NCBI RefSeq assembly: GCF_029910655.1
Contig: NZ_CP123897.1
Location: 1,612,001-1,676,000, forward strand
DNA from: Methylomonas sp. UP202
GTDB lineage: Bacteria; Pseudomonadota; Gammaproteobacteria; Methylococcales; Methylomonadaceae
Length of the DNA stretch: 64,000 bases
Direction of reading: 5' to 3'
This document shows, piece after piece, positions 44,538 to 54,058 of the stretch; position 1 is the first letter of the stretch; the number at the start of each line of letters is the position of its first letter. The notes under the pieces were generated by a model that did not search any database, was not told where the DNA came from, and was given only the letters and a program-made list of their open reading frames with translations. The position numbers and the translations under genes were made by a program.

Positions 44538-46379
44538 TGCCTCTTGTCTCAAGCGCAAAACGCCTCGATGCTGGCCAACAGGCCCTTGGCGTCGAGTCCG
44601 CACAAGCCGAGCAGTTGTTCTCTGGAGCCCTGCTCGACGAAGCGGTCGGGCAGGCCGAGGGTCAGGACCGGCATCAGTATCCGCTGCGCTTGCAGGAATT
44701 CCAGTACCGCACTACCGGCCCCGCCGGCAATGACGTTTTCCTCGACCGTGACGAACACGTCGTGGGTTTTCGCCAGTTCCAGAATCAAGCTTTCATCAAG
44801 GGGCTTGACGAAGCGCATGTTGGCGACCGTGGCACCGAGCTGCTTGCCGGCTTCGACGGCCGGGGCGACCATCGCCCCCCAGGCCAGGATGGCAATCCGG
44901 CCGCCCTGGTGGCGAATCTCGCCCTGGCCGATCTCGATGTCGGTCAGGCGCGGATCGATCGCCGCGCCGGGCCCCTTGCCGCGCGGATAGCGCACCGAGG
45001 CTGGGCCGTGGTAATGGAAGCCGGTGGTCAGCATCTGCCGGCACTCGTTCTCGTCGGCCGGGGCCATCACCAACATATTCGGAATGCAGCGCAGATAGCT
45101 GTAGTCGAAGGCGCCGGCATGGGTCGGGCCGTCCGGGCCGACCAGGCCGGCTCGATCCAACGCAAACAACACGTCCAGATTCTGCAAGGCCACGTCGTGG
45201 ATCAACTGGTCGTAACCGCGCTGCAAAAAGGTCGAATAAATCGCCACCACCGGCTTGGCGCCTTGGCAAGCCTGGCCGGCGGCCAGGGTCACCGCGTGCT
45301 GCTCGGCGATGGCCACGTCGAAATAGCGTTGTGGGTATTGCTGGGAAAACTCGACCAACCCCGAGCCTTCGCGCATGGCCGGGGTAATCCCCAGCAGCCG
45401 CTCGTCCTCGGCCGCCATATCGCACAACCAACGGCTGAACACCTCGGTATAGGTTGGATGCGGCGACGGCGCCGCCTTGGGCAGAAAATCCTGGGTCGGA
45501 TCGAAGGCCGGCACGCCGTGGTAAGCCAAGGGGTCCTTCTCGGCCGGCGCATAGCCCTTGCCCTTCTTGGTGACCACGTGCAAAAACACCGGTCCGCGCA
45601 AATCCTTGAGCTTGTCCAGGGTCGACACCAGGATCTCCAGATCGTGGCCGTCGATCGGTCCGAAGTAATTAAAGCCCAACTCCTCGAACAAGGTGCCCGG
45701 CACGATCATGCCTTTGACATGTTCCTCGGCCTTGCGGGCCAACTCCCAAACGCTGGGCATGCTGGACAAGGCCTTCTTGCTTTCCTGACGGACCGACGAA
45801 TACAGCTTGCTGGACAAAATCTTGGTCAGATAATTGTTCATCGCCCCGACCGGCGGCGAAATCGACATCTCGTTGTCGTTCAGAATCACCAACAGATTGG
45901 CATTGACGTCGCCGGCATGATTCATCGCCTCGAAGGCCATGCCGCCGGTGATCGAACCGTCGCCGATGATGGCCACCATCTTCTTATCCTCGCCGCGTAG
46001 CTGCGAAGCGATGGCCATGCCCAAGGCCGCGCTGATCGAAGTCGAGGAATGGCCGACGCCGAAGGCATCGTATTCGCTCTCGGCCCGGCACGGAAAGGCC
46101 GACACCCCGCCCAGGGTGCGGATTGTGGTCATCCTATCCTTGCGGCCGGTCAGAATCTTGTGCGGATAGGCCTGATGGCCGACATCCCAAACCAATTGAT
46201 CGACCGGGGTATTGAATACGTAATGCAGCGCCACGGTCAATTCCACGGTGCCCAGGCCGGCCGCGAAATGGCCGCCGGAAATACTGACGGTGTGGGTCAG
46301 AAACCGGCGCACCTCGTCGGCCAACGCCTGGAGCTGCTCGGGCGCCAGCGCGCGGATGTCGGTCGGGCTGGCGATGGTG
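44538..46379 (-). repeat. dxs duplication block, copy 1
   Basis: 1,842 bp matching 57445-59286 at a constant 12,907-bp offset with no indels and few substitutions. It starts at TGCCTCTTGTCTCAAGCG just past the dxs stop and ends at GCGATGGTG near the dxs start. Flanks differ completely. Confidence 0.9.
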
Positions 46380-46411
46380 GCTAGCAGCGGAAATTCGTTA
46401 GTCTGTTTCAT
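44549..46411 (-). CDS. dxs: 1-deoxy-D-xylulose-5-phosphate synthase, copy 1 (hopanoid operon)
   Basis: 620 residues, full length. Joins pyruvate and glyceraldehyde 3-phosphate with thiamine diphosphate, the first step of the MEP isoprenoid route. The ThDP site is [18 protein letters not shown] (about 150) with [11 protein letters not shown] after it, and the catalytic Glu is in [14 protein letters not shown]. It is the last gene of sqs-shc-hpnG-hpnO-copC-copD-dxs, one base after the copD stop (TAATATG). Its coding sequence matches the copy at 57456 almost exactly except in the first dozen codons and one Ile/Leu change, so it is a recent duplicate or gene-converted. Confidence 0.97.
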   Translation of the reverse strand: MKQTNEFPLLATIASPTDIRALAPEQLQALADEVRRFLTHTVSISGGHFAAGLGTVELTVALHYVFNTPVDQLVWDVGHQAYPHKILTGRKDRMTTIRTLGGVSAFPCRAESEYDAFGVGHSSTSISAALGMAIASQLRGEDKKMVAIIGDGSITGGMAFEAMNHAGDVNANLLVILNDNEMSISPPVGAMNNYLTKILSSKLYSSVRQESKKALSSMPSVWELARKAEEHVKGMIVPGTLFEELGFNYFGPIDGHDLEILVSTLDKLKDLRGPVFLHVVTKKGKGYAPAEKDPLAYHGVPAFDPTQDFLPKAAPSPHPTYTEVFSRWLCDMAAEDERLLGITPAMREGSGLVEFSQQYPQRYFDVAIAEQHAVTLAAGQACQGAKPVVAIYSTFLQRGYDQLIHDVALQNLDVLFALDRAGLVGPDGPTHAGAFDYSYLRCIPNMLVMAPADENECRQMLTTGFHYHGPASVRYPRGKGPGAAIDPRLTDIEIGQGEIRHQGGRIAILAWGAMVAPAVEAGKQLGATVANMRFVKPLDESLILELAKTHDVFVTVEENVIAGGAGSAVLEFLQAQRILMPVLTLGLPDRFVEQGSREQLLGLCGLDAKGLLASIEAFCA

Positions 46412-46412
46412 A

Positions 46413-48044
46413 TTAGTACAGGGGTTCGCGGTAGAACATCAGAATCACGCCGATTTGGAATAGCGCAAAAACCGAGATAAAGCCGGCCACGTTTTTGCCC
46501 GGCGCGTCCAATTTCAGCTCCAGCCAACGGCCGCAAGCCAGGATTAGCGCGAACACGCCCATCAGGGTGTGGCCGACCTGGATTAGAAACGCGGTTTTAG
46601 CCTCGAAGCCGACATGCGAGTGCGCTAGCAGCATCATGCCGCCGAAGGCCGACATCAGCGGAAACAAATAGGGCAGAATACCGGGGTCGGCCTTGACGCG
46701 GGCGCGGGTCTCGTACAAGCCCAGCATGAACACCAGAAAGGTGGCGATCCGGTGTTGCAAAATCTCGCCGTTGTTGAAAGTGCTATCCCAAAAGCCGATC
46801 GGACCCAACGGCCAGCTCTCGGCGTCGGAACGGAAGAACAGGAATATCCCGAGTCCCATGAAGCCGACCGGCCAGTAGCGCGCCCAGTTGTGAAAGCGCT
46901 CCGAGTACGACAGCATCGCGAAAAAACTCATCGCGGTCAGGAAGATACCGGAGATGTTGTGGTTGTAATCCGACCAGGCGGTGGCGGCTTCCGACGGGAT
47001 TTGGCCGACGATGGCGACTCGGCCGGCCTCGCCGGCGAGCAGGGCTTCGTGGGTTGGCGATTCCCAACGCGGTATGCGCGGGTGAAACATGTTCAACACT
47101 TCTTCCCAGGTTGCGGTTAAATGCGGAATATCGACCGACGGCGGTTGCGAGGCCAGACTGGCGGCGGTGAACAGAATGGTCAACAGAATCAGGGTTTCCG
47201 CTTCGATGTAGTAGGGCACCCGGGCGGTCAGCACGTACTGGCTGCGGCTGGTGAAGTAGTCTCGGACGGCGGATTTGTTCATCCAGGCAAAGCCCAATGC
47301 CAGCCCCATCATCATGATTTTCACGGTTAGCAGGTTGCCGTAACCGGCGCCGATAAAGCCCTGGAAGGTGCGAATGTAATACCAGGCCAGCGGGGTGCCG
47401 GTCACCAGCAGCAAGCCGACCGCGCCTATCCCCAGGCCGGAGAAACGCTTCAACAGCAGCGGCCAGACTTCCTCGGCGATGGCGTTTTGCTTGCGCAAGC
47501 CCCACAGCGCCAGTATTTGGAAAATGCCGCCGACCCAGGCCGCCGCCGCGATCTGATGGCTGACGGTCAAGGTCATTAGCAAACCGCGGTCTTCCAGGCG
47601 ACTGGCTCCGTGGACCAGCCAGGCGGCGGCTATCACTAGCGGCACGATAATGGCGATCGCGATTTGCCAGTGCCGTTTGGAACGTAAGTGGTGTTTCAGG
47701 CCGAATTTGATGAATAAATACAGCGCAAAGGCAAATAGTGCGCGGGCCACGCCGGCGTTGAATTGCACGGTGTGAAAAAACGCCGGGAACGGCGATTTGC
47801 CCAATGTAACGGCCATTAGCCAAATTTTCAGACCGATTTTCGACAATTGGGTGATGACCACGGCTTTGCTGCCGAAGTGGATCAGATTGACGGTTCTGTC
47901 CAGTAACGCGCTATTGTAATTGGCGCTTTCGTCCCAGGGGCGCAGCACGAACAGGCCCCACAGCAAGCCGCCGATGGCGATGGAGTAGAAGGTCAGATCG
48001 ACGCCGCCGATCAACGAGTCTAAATAATTGGCAATGCCTTCCAT
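46413..48044 (-). CDS. copD: CopD-family copper-transport membrane protein, long form
   Basis: 543 residues with some 12-14 hydrophobic helices. The CopD core (about 1-300) includes [35 protein letters not shown] and [23 protein letters not shown]. The C-terminal part (about 360-543), with conserved His in [14 protein letters not shown] and [15 protein letters not shown], is an extra membrane domain not found in short CopD proteins. CopD works with periplasmic CopC in copper uptake or handling. It starts 6 bp after copC and ends one base before dxs. Confidence 0.85.
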   Translation of the reverse strand: MEGIANYLDSLIGGVDLTFYSIAIGGLLWGLFVLRPWDESANYNSALLDRTVNLIHFGSKAVVITQLSKIGLKIWLMAVTLGKSPFPAFFHTVQFNAGVARALFAFALYLFIKFGLKHHLRSKRHWQIAIAIIVPLVIAAAWLVHGASRLEDRGLLMTLTVSHQIAAAAWVGGIFQILALWGLRKQNAIAEEVWPLLLKRFSGLGIGAVGLLLVTGTPLAWYYIRTFQGFIGAGYGNLLTVKIMMMGLALGFAWMNKSAVRDYFTSRSQYVLTARVPYYIEAETLILLTILFTAASLASQPPSVDIPHLTATWEEVLNMFHPRIPRWESPTHEALLAGEAGRVAIVGQIPSEAATAWSDYNHNISGIFLTAMSFFAMLSYSERFHNWARYWPVGFMGLGIFLFFRSDAESWPLGPIGFWDSTFNNGEILQHRIATFLVFMLGLYETRARVKADPGILPYLFPLMSAFGGMMLLAHSHVGFEAKTAFLIQVGHTLMGVFALILACGRWLELKLDAPGKNVAGFISVFALFQIGVILMFYREPLY

Positions 48045-48050
48045 AAGGAT

Positions 48051-48410
48051 TTATTTGGGTTCTTTAACGAAAAAGCGCAGCAGGTCTTCACTGAGATGAC
48101 CGTCCGCGGCGAAAATCTTCAGTTTGATCGCATACTCGCCGGGCGCCAAGGCCGGCAGGTCGAGCAGCACTTGGCCGGGTTTGGCGCCGAGCGAGGCGCT
48201 GACCGGCGTCATCACGTCGCCGGCGCTGACCAGAAACACTTCCGACAAATCGAGCTCCACTTTCGAATTGAACGACAATTCGACCTGGCTGGCTTGATTG
48301 ACCGGCACCGGTTTCAATTTCAACGAGTTATGGGTAACGACGGCGTGACCGAACGCAATGTTGCTGGTAGCCAGCGTTAAAATCAAAAGTATCCGTTGTA
48401 ACGAGTGCAT
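48051..48410 (-). CDS. copC: CopC-type periplasmic copper-binding protein
   Basis: 119 residues. The signal peptide (about 1-21) is cut to leave His22 at the mature N-terminus (HAVVTHNSL), and the second site is the Asp-x-His-like AADGHLSEDLLRFFV near the C-terminus; together these form the Cu(II) site of CopC. The methionine-rich Cu(I) loop of some CopC proteins is absent. It begins 10 bp after hpnO and is followed at once by copD. Copper supply matters in methanotrophs because the particulate methane monooxygenase needs it. Confidence 0.88.
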   Translation of the reverse strand: MHSLQRILLILTLATSNIAFGHAVVTHNSLKLKPVPVNQASQVELSFNSKVELDLSEVFLVSAGDVMTPVSASLGAKPGQVLLDLPALAPGEYAIKLKIFAADGHLSEDLLRFFVKEPK

Positions 48411-48420
48411 AACAATCTCC

Positions 48421-49806
48421 TTATTTCTTGTTTTTCAGAGCATGACTGGCTAGGTTTTTGCCCAGCGTCCAGATCGAGCCGGTGACGTTGTGGGTATCGG
48501 CGATGGTTTTTTCCATCGCGTCGACGATCCAGTCGCGGTCTTTTTGCGTCAGGTTAAGCGGCGGCAACAGCTTGACGACATTCATGCCGTGGCCCGCAAC
48601 CTGACTGAGCACCCGATGTTCCTTGAACAGCGGGATCGTAATCATCTGACAGAACAGACCTTTGTTGGCCGCTTCCAGCATCGCCCAGGCGGCTTTTAGC
48701 CCCAGGCTCTTCGGCGACTGGAATTCGATCGCGATCATCGAGCCCTTGCCGCGCGCTTCCTTCAGGAATTCGTACTTCGGACTCATCGCATTCAGCGTGG
48801 CGATGATGTCTTCGCCGATCTTGGCGCTGTTTTCCACCAGTTTTTCGTCGTGGATAACATGCAGGCTGGCCAGGCCGGCGGCCATCGCCATATTGTTTTT
48901 CGAGAAGGTCGAACCGTGGACGACGGCGCGGTCCATCCGGTTGAACACCGTGTCCATGATTTTGGCGGTCATCGCCACGCCGCCGACCGGTACGAAGCCG
49001 CCGGACAGTGCTTTAGCCATCAAAATCATATCGGGCTTGACGCCCCAATGTTCAATCGCCCAGAACTTGCCGGTGCGGCCGATGCCGGTCTGGATTTCGT
49101 CTGCGACGAACAGCGTGCCGTATTTTTTACACAGGCGTTCGACTTCCGGCAGGTAGTCGTCGGACGGCAGGTTGACGCCCTTGCCTTGGATCGGCTCGAC
49201 GATGAAGGCGGCGACGTCCTTGCCGCTAAGTGCTTGTTCCAGCGCGGCCAGATCGTTGAACGGCACTGCCGAACAGTTCGGCAATAAGGGGCCGAAGCCC
49301 TCGCGGAATATTTCCTCGCCGTTCAGCGACAAGGCACCCATGGTCAGACCGTGATAGCCGTGTTCGCAATAAACGATGCGCGGCCGCTTGGTGGTGTAAC
49401 GGGCGAATTTGATGGCGGCTTCGACCGCCTCGGTGCCTGAGTTGCAGAAAAACATTTTTTCCAAATTGTCCGGACAGGTGGCGATGATTTCCTTCGCCAG
49501 TAAGCCGCTCAATAAGGAAACGTCCATTTGCACCAGATTCGGTAATTCCAGCGTCAAGGTTTCTTGCAAGGCCTTGACGATGGTTGGGTGATTGCGGCCC
49601 ATCGCGAATACGCCGAAACCGCTCAGCAAATCCAAGTACTCGTTGCCTTCGTCGTCGTACAGGTATTGGCCGATCGCTCGCTGGTATTTGCGGTCGTAAC
49701 CGATGGTACGCAGGACTCGCACCATTTGGTTGTTAAGGTATTGCTCGTGCAGATCGAATTTTTCATCGAAATGCTGGGAAAACAGATCGGCAATGCTGAA
49801 GGACAT
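48421..49806 (-). CDS. hpnO: aminotransferase of hopanoid side-chain synthesis
   Basis: 461 residues, class III PLP aminotransferase: CNSGTEAVEAAIKFAR, GYHGLTMGALS, LFVADEIQTGIGRTG, the PLP-region GGFVPVGGVAMT and VHGSTFSKNNMAMAAG. The preceding catalytic lysine is in MAKALSGGF. Placed after shc and hpnG it fits HpnO, which converts the hopanoid ribosyl/aldehyde intermediate to aminobacteriohopanetriol, the precursor of the aminotriol, -tetrol and -pentol typical of methanotrophs. Ornithine/acetylornithine aminotransferase is the alternative from family alone, but the context favours HpnO. Confidence 0.85.
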   Translation of the reverse strand: MSFSIADLFSQHFDEKFDLHEQYLNNQMVRVLRTIGYDRKYQRAIGQYLYDDEGNEYLDLLSGFGVFAMGRNHPTIVKALQETLTLELPNLVQMDVSLLSGLLAKEIIATCPDNLEKMFFCNSGTEAVEAAIKFARYTTKRPRIVYCEHGYHGLTMGALSLNGEEIFREGFGPLLPNCSAVPFNDLAALEQALSGKDVAAFIVEPIQGKGVNLPSDDYLPEVERLCKKYGTLFVADEIQTGIGRTGKFWAIEHWGVKPDMILMAKALSGGFVPVGGVAMTAKIMDTVFNRMDRAVVHGSTFSKNNMAMAAGLASLHVIHDEKLVENSAKIGEDIIATLNAMSPKYEFLKEARGKGSMIAIEFQSPKSLGLKAAWAMLEAANKGLFCQMITIPLFKEHRVLSQVAGHGMNVVKLLPPLNLTQKDRDWIVDAMEKTIADTHNVTGSIWTLGKNLASHALKNKK

Positions 49807-49860
49807 TTATTACCTCGTAAGCTGCGCCGTTGCCGGTAATCGCGGCAAGGGCTGGTTTTT

Positions 49861-50562
49861 CTAGTAAATGACGATTTCGTTTAAGTGTTTGGCGATGGTT
49901 TTCAGCGTCTTTTGGGCGGCACCGAAATGTCGGCCGAGTTTGATCAATCCTGGAAGCTCCCAAGGATGATTCAGCAAGTGGCGCAGTAATTTAGCCATCT
50001 CGACGCGGCCCTGATCGTTCAAGGCGCCGACCACCGCGCGCGGCAGGTCCATCGCAGCCGGATCGGCGATCGCGCGCAATACCAGGAATGGTAAATTGGC
50101 TTGACTGGCGACTTTGGCAATCGCGCCGCTTTCCATGTCTAACGCTACCGCGCCGGTTTCGCGGTGAATCAGTTGTTTGTCGCTACTCAGCGCGACGATA
50201 CGCGCTTCGGTGGACAGATTGCCGCTCCCCACCGTCAGGCGTTCGCTGAGTCGGTTGCGCATTTTGTGCGACCAACGTTTGTCGGTTTCGTAACTTTGAC
50301 GGTCGAAAAAAATCTGGTCCGCGACTACCAGAACGCCGGGCCGCAACTGCGGCGCCAATGCCGCCGCGCAACCCCAGCTGATCAGCCGATCGGCGCCCTT
50401 GGCGATGAGCAGGCGAGCGGCGCTGGCGGCATTGTTGGGACCGGCGCCGGCATAAGCGACCAGGATGTCGGCGCTTATTCGGCAACATTCGCCGCGCGCC
50501 AATTTCCGGGAAGTCAGCGTGGCAAGTTCTTCTGGCAGGGCAACGACGATTCCGCAACTCAC
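49861..50562 (-). CDS. hpnG: adenosylhopane nucleosidase/phosphorylase
   Basis: 233 residues of the nucleoside phosphorylase fold: CGIVVALPEELATL, VAYAGAGPNNAASAARLLIA, SWGCAAALAPQLRPG, and the purine/ribose site VALDMESGAIAKVA. HpnG removes adenine from adenosylhopane made by HpnH to give ribosylhopane. One base separates its start from the shc stop. The companion hpnH is on the other strand 3.5 kb away. Confidence 0.9.
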   Translation of the reverse strand: MSCGIVVALPEELATLTSRKLARGECCRISADILVAYAGAGPNNAASAARLLIAKGADRLISWGCAAALAPQLRPGVLVVADQIFFDRQSYETDKRWSHKMRNRLSERLTVGSGNLSTEARIVALSSDKQLIHRETGAVALDMESGAIAKVASQANLPFLVLRAIADPAAMDLPRAVVGALNDQGRVEMAKLLRHLLNHPWELPGLIKLGRHFGAAQKTLKTIAKHLNEIVIY

Positions 50563-50563
50563 G

Positions 50564-52519
50564 TTACTGTTTATTCAGTTCGTTGCGGTATCGGGCCAAA
50601 GCCCACAACGGGAAGAACTTGTCGTAGCCGTGATATTTCAAATAAAACACCTTAGGAAAGCCGGGCGCGGTAAAGCAGGGGTCGTTCCAGACGCCGTCGG
50701 CTTGTTGGGTCCGCATCAGGAAGTCGATGCCGGCCTTGACTTCCGCGCTACGCGCTTCGCCGGCCGCGATCAGGCCCAATATCGCCCAAGCGGTTTGGAA
50801 CGCGGTGCTGAAGTGGTAGCTGCCACGATACTGAATGTCGTCGTGATAACTCAAGTTATCCTCGCCCCAGCCGCCGTCCTCGCGTTGCACGCTCTTTAGC
50901 CAGGCGGCCGCCTTGACGAACATCGGGTCGGTTTTCGGCACATCGGTTTGTTCCAGACCCAATAGGGTCGACCAAGTACCGTAGATGAAGTTGGTACCCC
51001 AGCGGCCGAACCAGGAGCCGTCGGCTTCCTGTTCGCTGCGGATGTAATCGATGGTGCGTTGCAAGGCCGGACGGTATTCGTCGTGGTCCTTGGCGACGCG
51101 CGCCATCAACATGGCGCAACGGGCGCTGACGTCGACGGTCGGCGGATCGAGCAAGGCGCCGTGATCGGCAAACGGAATTTCGTTCAGGTAGTAATAGGTA
51201 TTGTCGACGTCGAAAGCACCGTAGCCGCCGTTTTCCGATTGCATGCCGACGATCCAGCGCGTGGCGCGGTGGATGGATTCGTCCAGGTTGTCCAGGCCGG
51301 ATTCGGCCATCGCGAAACCGACGATCGCGGTATCGTCCACATCGGGGTAATGCGGGTTGGCGAACTGGAAGGCCCAACCGCCGCCGGCTAAGTCGGGTTT
51401 CCGGACCCGCCAATCGCCGGGTTCGTCCGACAATTGCACGCTTTTCAACCAGTCGTAGGCATGGGACAGGGCCGCGGCGTTACCGCGTTTGTCGGCTTCG
51501 ATCAATGCCATGCTGGCCAATGCGGTGTCCCAAACCGGCGACAAACAGGGTTGGCAATAGGCGTCTTTTTCGTTGACGACTAATAGTTTATCGATGGCTT
51601 GCCGGCAGATAGTCACATTCGGGTGGTCGTGCGGCATGCCGAGCAACAACATCGCCTCGTAGGCGTTGACCATGGCCGGGAAGATGCCGCCCAGGCCGTC
51701 CTCGCCGTTCAAGCGTTCGGTGAACCAAGTCACGGCTTGGTCTATCGCGCGTTGGCGCATGCGGCTTGGGATCAAGGGTTCGGTGACTCTGCCCAATTTA
51801 TCCAGGGCCAGAAAACACTTGTTCAACAACGTGCGTTCCGGGAAATAGTGTTTCTCTTCGTCGGGGTGGACGACGAACAGTTCCAGGATGTCGATATTGC
51901 GCGGATTCTTGGCCTTGGCTTTCAACGTACACAGGATGAACAAGGGTACCATTACGGTTCGCGACCAATAGGAGACCTTGTCCAAATGGAAAGGAAACCA
52001 CTTAGGCAACAGCATGATTTCGACCGGGATGTAGGGTACGCCGCGCCAGGGCAATTGTTCGAATATGGCCAGCGCGATCCGGGTAAACACGTTGGCGCGC
52101 GCCGCGCCGCCTTGGGCTAGTATCCAGGTCCGTAGTTTGACCATGTGCGGCGCGTCGATGGCATCGCCGGCCATCTTCAGTGCGTAGTAGACCTTTACGC
52201 TGCAGCTGATGTCGCCGGGACCGCCCGTGAACAACGGATAACTGCCGTCGGGATTTTGCCGCCCGCGCAGGTAAACGGCGATTTTGGCTTGCAATTCTTC
52301 GTTAATGTCGTCCAGGTAATGCATCATCATGATGTATTCGGACGGGATGGTGCAGTCGGCTTCGAGTTCGAACACCCAATAACCCTTGGGATTTTGCAGG
52401 CTGAGCAATCGGGTTTGGGCGCGCTCGATGGCAATATTCAGCGCGCTTGACGCGTTGGATGTCGCCGAGCTGCTGGGTGAAAAGTCGTGGTTGCTCTCTA
52501 CGGGGGCTTCAGTAAACAT
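50564..52519 (-). CDS. shc: squalene-hopene cyclase
   Basis: 651 residues, the family length. It cyclises squalene to hopene/diplopterol at the inner membrane. The acid motif is D-V-D-D in YPDVDDTAIVGFAM (about residue 395). Several QW repeats are visible (for example GGWAFQFANPHYP, ADGSWFGRWGTNFIYGTW, EDGGWGEDNLSYHD, ADGVWNDPCFTAPGFP). It follows sqs by 9 bp in the same transcript. Also named hpnF. Confidence 0.97.
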   Translation of the reverse strand: MFTEAPVESNHDFSPSSSATSNASSALNIAIERAQTRLLSLQNPKGYWVFELEADCTIPSEYIMMMHYLDDINEELQAKIAVYLRGRQNPDGSYPLFTGGPGDISCSVKVYYALKMAGDAIDAPHMVKLRTWILAQGGAARANVFTRIALAIFEQLPWRGVPYIPVEIMLLPKWFPFHLDKVSYWSRTVMVPLFILCTLKAKAKNPRNIDILELFVVHPDEEKHYFPERTLLNKCFLALDKLGRVTEPLIPSRMRQRAIDQAVTWFTERLNGEDGLGGIFPAMVNAYEAMLLLGMPHDHPNVTICRQAIDKLLVVNEKDAYCQPCLSPVWDTALASMALIEADKRGNAAALSHAYDWLKSVQLSDEPGDWRVRKPDLAGGGWAFQFANPHYPDVDDTAIVGFAMAESGLDNLDESIHRATRWIVGMQSENGGYGAFDVDNTYYYLNEIPFADHGALLDPPTVDVSARCAMLMARVAKDHDEYRPALQRTIDYIRSEQEADGSWFGRWGTNFIYGTWSTLLGLEQTDVPKTDPMFVKAAAWLKSVQREDGGWGEDNLSYHDDIQYRGSYHFSTAFQTAWAILGLIAAGEARSAEVKAGIDFLMRTQQADGVWNDPCFTAPGFPKVFYLKYHGYDKFFPLWALARYRNELNKQ

Positions 52520-52528
52520 GGCGATTCC

Positions 52529-53620
52529 TTATTGTCCGGAGTGAGATACGGGTAAATACTGCCAGTCAGGCGTCTTCAGGCCGCGGCTGGACAGATTGAA
52601 TAAAAGCGACAAAAGCCAGTTGCTGCGAGCCGCTAATTTACTGGCGACTATCGTGGCCTTGACGCTGTTGCGGCTGATCTTGACCTGACTCGAATCATTG
52701 AAATCAAGGTGTTGCTTGATTTTTTTCAAGGTCAGTACCGCCATGCCCAGCGCCCACAGGCAAAAATTGCGAATGCCGGTTTCGTGGCTGGGCAGAAGTT
52801 GGGTGTAAGTCAGTGCGTTTTGCAGATGGCCGTGGGCAATGTCGATCAAATGTTCCAGGCCTTTCCGAAAGCGTTGGTCGTTGGTGGTCGGCGTCAGTTC
52901 GGTCAGTTTGAAACCGGTCTCGTCGAAAATATCTTGCGGCAGCCAGCACACGCCGCGTTTGGCGTCGTCCCAAATGTCCTTGAGAATGTTGGTCATTTGC
53001 AGGCCTTGACCGAAGGAAACCGACAGCTTCAATAGTTCCTCCCGATGGGCGGCGATTTCCGGAGAATAGTGACAGAACAGTTTTGCCAACATCTCGCCGA
53101 CGCAGCCGGCGACGTAGTAGCAATAGTCGTCCATGTCCTTCATTGTTTTCAGGCCGGCGTGTAGATCCAGCGCCTGGTAAATCGGCATGCCGTTGGCCAT
53201 CGTTTGCACGCATTCGGCTAGCGCTTGAATTTGCGCCGCGTCAAGGCTGTGGGTGATCGCGATGACCCTTGGAATCACCCGGATCAAGCTGTGTTCGGCC
53301 GGAATGGTTTGTTCGGAAAGCAATGGCGCCAATTCGGCGGCAAACGAGTCAGCGTGGGCGCCGGTCTTGACGACTTCGATAAAGCCGCGACAGAAGTACT
53401 TTTTTTGCTCGGCATCCAGAGACACTTCGTCTTCGATGGTATCGACAATGCGGCACAGTAAGTAGGCATTGGCCACGGCCGTGTAGAGCGCGCCGGGCAA
53501 TTGCGGGATGGTCAGGGCGAAAGTGCGCGACACGCCTTCAAGCAATACGGCTTGAAACCCGCTGTCCGGGAGCCGGTTGAGTTCGGCTATGTCGGTGATT
53601 GGCGATCGAGGTCCTTTCAT
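52529..53620 (-). CDS. sqs: squalene synthase (farnesyl-diphosphate farnesyltransferase type)
   Basis: 363 residues from ATG 53620; the frame is open to a TTG at 53677. Two aspartate-rich motifs are present: DTIEDE (60-65) and NILKDIWDD (211-219), with VSRTFALTIPQLPG and the YCYYVAGCVGEMLAKLF helix between. The long single-protein form resembles the Methylococcus/eukaryote-type squalene synthase and not the HpnC/D/E trio, none of which is seen. It condenses two farnesyl diphosphates to squalene with NADPH. First gene of the seven-gene hopanoid/copper/dxs operon. Confidence 0.88.
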   Translation of the reverse strand: MKGPRSPITDIAELNRLPDSGFQAVLLEGVSRTFALTIPQLPGALYTAVANAYLLCRIVDTIEDEVSLDAEQKKYFCRGFIEVVKTGAHADSFAAELAPLLSEQTIPAEHSLIRVIPRVIAITHSLDAAQIQALAECVQTMANGMPIYQALDLHAGLKTMKDMDDYCYYVAGCVGEMLAKLFCHYSPEIAAHREELLKLSVSFGQGLQMTNILKDIWDDAKRGVCWLPQDIFDETGFKLTELTPTTNDQRFRKGLEHLIDIAHGHLQNALTYTQLLPSHETGIRNFCLWALGMAVLTLKKIKQHLDFNDSSQVKISRNSVKATIVASKLAARSNWLLSLLFNLSSRGLKTPDWQYLPVSHSGQ

Positions 53621-54058
53621 GGTTTTACGGTCTATTGAAGATGTGTCAATGATAGTCGGTTTGTTGGTGATTTGCAAAGCGCTGTTGTTTTAGGGCAAAT
53701 TTTTCGGCGCTTTGCTTAAGGTAGACCATGAGTTAGTTGAGATTAATTAAGTAAGTATATGATTTATAATGGTGCCGATTTGTTGTGTTGGATCGGCTTT
53801 CCTATGACGCGGCTGTTCAATTAAATAGATTTACTGCAGGAAATTTGCCGTCGTTGTTGCTTTTTCTTCATTCTTACTGGAGCGAATCCAGAAAAAGTAG
53901 TATTCTAGCGACATCTGCTTGTATCGCCGCACTGTATTTCACTAGTATTTCTCAGGTTTTATGGGGCCTCGGCGGCATACGGAAGGTTGGCTTGGGTTGT
54001 TGTTTTTTTTTAACAACAAACCGATGTCAGTGTCTTGATAGATTTTGGAGAAAACGCT
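53621..54058. promoter_or_regulatory. divergent control region between sqs and hpnH
   Basis: 438 bp, clearly AT-richer than its surroundings. TATAAT (53765-53770) and TTGAGA (53737-53742) with TATGAT 15 bp later (53758-53763) are candidate plus-strand promoter elements for hpnH, with imperfect spacing. I see no gene; small open frames have no ribosome site. A promoter for sqs must lie here too but I cannot place it. Confidence 0.4.

Noticed and set aside
44537-46000. 487-codon plus-strand frame opposite dxs (and its twin at 57441-58907)
   Set aside because: Both are antisense to a well-identified enzyme. Their similarity to each other only reflects the dxs duplication.
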